This document shows, one piece after another, positions 23,725-25,912 of a stretch of 25,912 nucleotides of DNA. A program made the position numbers and the translations under genes. Each line of letters begins with the position of its first letter. The stretch's first letter is position 1. Origin of the DNA: Seison nebaliae (taxonomy: Eukaryota; Rotifera; Pararotatoria; Seisonacea; Seisonidae); contig JALJEE010001658.1 of the NCBI GenBank assembly GCA_023231475.1, forward strand, positions 1-25,912, in the 5' to 3' direction. The notes beneath the pieces are model-generated. The model had not been told where the DNA came from. It was given only the letters and a program-made list of their open reading frames with translations, and ran no database searches.

Positions 23725-25912
23725 TTAAATGAGCTGCCATCCATCTTCCGGTCCAAAGAAGAACTCTATGAAAATAAAAAACAACGGATTATGGTAAAAA
23801 AATTGTCTCACCATATCATTGTCCAAGCTCGATGTTGCAAGTATTGGTCGCATCTCTTCATATCGTTGTTCTAACCGAGTAATGAAATCCTTAACGGTTC
23901 TGTACAAATATACGAATTCGCGTCTACCCAACATGAAACCGTATCTCCGAAGGTTCCTATCTGCACCATAGATGCCCAATAATTCACTTTCAGTCATCTC
24001 AAATTGAAAGTTTTTCATATTTATTTTATTTACCTCAAAAGGACTGCCAAAAAACATTGGTATCATATCTGCGCCTTCACCATAGTGTCCCGTTAAAAAA
24101 TATATCTCGTACAGCATAATGGCAAATTTTAGTGGACTGCTTGCTCTAAGATTGCCCGCTCTACGTAGAATATCATGTCCGGGAGCATGAATTTCGCGAG
24201 TTAATCTAAATATAGTCTGTGACGCTTTGCTTCGATCAATAAAAGTTCCTGTTATTCGAGTAAAATCGTTATAAAATCGTCGAATAATATCAACTGGAGC
24301 GTCTTTAAACCTTTCAAAAGCGATGCCAAAATTAGGGGTTATGAGAGGTGGATCAAATAAAAATCTATTTGTAGCATTTAAAGGTTTTAATCTGTTTCGG
24401 AATACATTGTTTCTGACTACGTAATTGGGGCGGTAAACAACAGGTAAAGGTTTGGATTGGACTCTTAAGAATCTCATAGCTTCGTATATATTAAGATGTA
24501 ACCACCCTGCATTTGTATGCTGATTATCTAACATTATTCTAGCACCAGAAAGTGCAAAAAAAATGTCATGGTAAATTATACGATTTATTCTGGCTTTTTC
24601 GGTTTGTGTCATTGCTAATCTTGAATCTCTAATTGCTTCTGCACGAACTCCGAAGTCCATAGGAAATATTCTTCGAGGTACATTCACATTTATTTTTGCT
24701 AGACGTGGCCTTCTAGACCACTTGATGTCATTCGCTAGCTGCCGCAGAAGTCCACCATTATTCTGTAAATAATGAGGAATCTGTTTTATTAATTTTTCTA
24801 TCTCATTTGGATCATTTCGTTCGGCAATCTCTTGTGGCAGTAATTCGACATAATTGGGAACTCGTATTACTTTTACTTTTACCTGTTCTAGATTTTGAAT
24901 GTTGTCATTCGGTGGATTGTTCCTTACATTATGGTTGTTTGCTGGATTATTATTCATAGGTCTATTATAGGCATTTCTATTATCCAACGGAACAGGTTGA
25001 AAGCTTCTCGACCGTTCAGCAATCTCTTCTGGACGTGATTGGAGATAACTGGGAACATGTCTTACCGTTCTTCCGACGTCATCTGGATTTTGAATGTTGT
25101 TATTCGGTGGATTATTCCTTACATTATGAATATTGGCTGGATTATTATTCATAGGTCTATTATAGATATTTCTATTATCCAACGGAACAGGTTGAAAGCT
25201 TCTCGACGGTTCGACCATATTCGGTGCTTGATTGCTTATTAAGGAAATTGTATCATTTGAAAATGAATCTTCTGGCCATTCCGGAATAGGTAAAAACTTA
25301 TCAAGGAATTTTTCCATTCTCTCTTCATCCGTATACGGCATGGTATCACTTATGAAATCATCTGGTTTTGAGAATGAATCTCCTGGATATTCCGGAAGAG
25401 TGAGAAAATCATCTGGGTTTGAGAATGAATTTCCTGGATATTCCGGAAGAGTGAGAATATCATCTGGGTTTGAGAATGAATCTCCTGGATATTCCGGAAG
25501 AGTGAGAAAACCATCAGGGCATTTGTCAATTCTATCTTCATCAAGTCTTCCTTGCCGGTTCACAAATCGATTCTCATTATTTATTACAGATTGATGTTCA
25601 ATTTGATCGGCGATAGCTTTGTATTCTGCCATAAAACTATTATTCATTTGCGCCGATATATCCGGCCCGTGAGTACTGATGAAATTATCTGGGTTTGAGA
25701 ATGAATCTCCTGGATATTCCGGAAGAGTGAGAAAATCATCAGAGAATGTGTGAGTTGTATCTGTATTATGCGTGTCTTGCCTATCTCCGAATAGATAATC
25801 GTCATATGTTAGAGATTGATATTGATCATGTTCATTATTCATTCGAGGACGCTTTGAACACTCGATTGAGCATGTTAAACATAAGACGAAAACAAATAAC
25901 AAAAAATAATTC
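23725..25912 (-). CDS. SKRP-B: paralogue of SKRP-A, start just outside the window (intronless, 5' partial)
   Basis: The frame is open to the window edge. The last bases read GAATTATTTTTTG on the minus strand, which aligns with ATGAATTACTTTTCG of SKRP-A, so the start Met is probably two bases beyond 25912 and the protein about 729 residues. A signal peptide (LFVFVLCLTCSIEC) precedes SKRPR. The acidic region carries four good and one diverged copy of an EYPGDSFSNPDD repeat, where SKRP-A has one. Two 65-residue Asn/Pro repeats follow (three in SKRP-A). The C-terminal domain (from about residue 413) keeps all conserved blocks, such as RRIFPMD, YEAMRFLRV, IPMFFGSPF, GRREFVYLYRTV and QFFYHNPLF. Its last ~15 residues differ from SKRP-A (GPEDGWQLI end). 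Same unknown function. Confidence 0.9.
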   Translation of the reverse strand, partial: NYFLLFVFVLCLTCSIECSKRPRMNNEHDQYQSLTYDDYLFGDRQDTHNTDTTHTFSDDFLTLPEYPGDSFSNPDNFISTHGPDISAQMNNSFMAEYKAIADQIEHQSVINNENRFVNRQGRLDEDRIDKCPDGFLTLPEYPGDSFSNPDDILTLPEYPGNSFSNPDDFLTLPEYPGDSFSKPDDFISDTMPYTDEERMEKFLDKFLPIPEWPEDSFSNDTISLISNQAPNMVEPSRSFQPVPLDNRNIYNRPMNNNPANIHNVRNNPPNNNIQNPDDVGRTVRHVPSYLQSRPEEIAERSRSFQPVPLDNRNAYNRPMNNNPANNHNVRNNPPNDNIQNLEQVKVKVIRVPNYVELLPQEIAERNDPNEIEKLIKQIPHYLQNNGGLLRQLANDIKWSRRPRLAKINVNVPRRIFPMDFGVRAEAIRDSRLAMTQTEKARINRIIYHDIFFALSGARIMLDNQHTNAGWLHLNIYEAMRFLRVQSKPLPVVYRPNYVVRNNVFRNRLKPLNATNRFLFDPPLITPNFGIAFERFKDAPVDIIRRFYNDFTRITGTFIDRSKASQTIFRLTREIHAPGHDILRRAGNLRASSPLKFAIMLYEIYFLTGHYGEGADMIPMFFGSPFEVNKINMKNFQFEMTESELLGIYGADRNLRRYGFMLGRREFVYLYRTVKDFITRLEQRYEEMRPILATSSLDNDMVRQFFYHNPLFFIFIEFFFGPEDGWQLI
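24860..25205 (-). repeat. 195-bp in-frame tandem repeat, two units (SKRP-B)
   Basis: The mark gaaagcttctcg begins at 24999 and 25194, the same 195-bp period as in SKRP-A. The left unit is more diverged at its end (VKVKVIRVPNY in place of the usual GRMVRQIPNY). Confidence 0.9.
25360..25514 (-). repeat. 51-bp in-frame tandem repeat (SKRP-B)
   Basis: The mark agaatgaa recurs at 25371, 25422 and 25473, an exact 51-bp period (17 residues: L-T-L-P-E-Y-P-G-D/N-S-F-S-N/K-P-D-D-I/F). A further separate copy lies at about 25688-25737 and a diverged one near 25255-25305. SKRP-A has one recognisable copy (near 21305-21350). Confidence 0.9.

Overview
The window looks like nuclear DNA of a small-genomed, AT-rich animal. 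Three things point there. There is a near-complete SEL1L (HRD3) gene whose reconstructed protein follows the animal form block by block. There is a 13-domain EGF protein with a GPI-type tail. There are many very short GT-AG introns, most 42-67 nt, together with fragments of an APE-type LINE. The sequence alone does not separate a mite, a nematode, a rotifer or another compact-genome invertebrate, and no prokaryotic features are visible.

Layout, left to right. (1) 1-1321, + strand: a TATA-led two-exon gene for an unrecognised membrane protein with a disordered tail. (2) 1322-2340: no gene, but a ~300-bp imperfect inverted repeat (fold-back or MITE-like) at about 1552-1853 and a small perfect hairpin. 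(3) 2341-3680, - strand: the 3' half of a LINE, ending in an 18-nt poly(A); its reverse transcriptase is broken and lacks motif A. (4) 3682-7056, - strand: a four-exon gene for a ~1044-aa two-pass glycoprotein of unknown family. (5) 7440-11223, - strand: two tandem paralogues encoding secreted or anchored thioredoxin-fold proteins; the downstream copy is decayed or restructured. (6) 11517-13151, - strand: an intronless 13-EGF surface protein. (7) 13928-14230, + strand: a small unrecognised ORF whose 3' end overlaps the last coding exon of SEL1L antisense. (8) 14207-17424, - strand: SEL1L in nine exons. (9) 17921-18696, + strand: a two-exon single-pass membrane protein, unrecognised. (10) 19247-25912, - strand: a duplicated pair of intronless genes for large secreted proteins of a family I do not recognise. 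Between them lies the 5' half (ORF1 plus endonuclease) of the same or a close LINE family.

Apart from SEL1L, which acts in ER-associated degradation, nearly every gene encodes a secreted or membrane-anchored protein. Several carry in-frame tandem repeats (21, 51, 69 and 195 bp periods) of the kind seen in fast-evolving surface, cuticle, egg or interface proteins. At least six of these genes have a TATA-like box about 57-95 nt upstream of the ATG, while SEL1L shows none. The paired secreted proteins (called SKRP-A and SKRP-B here, after the shared SKRPR motif just after the signal peptide) and the thioredoxin-fold tandem pair are the best candidates for undescribed biology. All exon structures below were assembled by eye from frame continuity and GT/AG sites.
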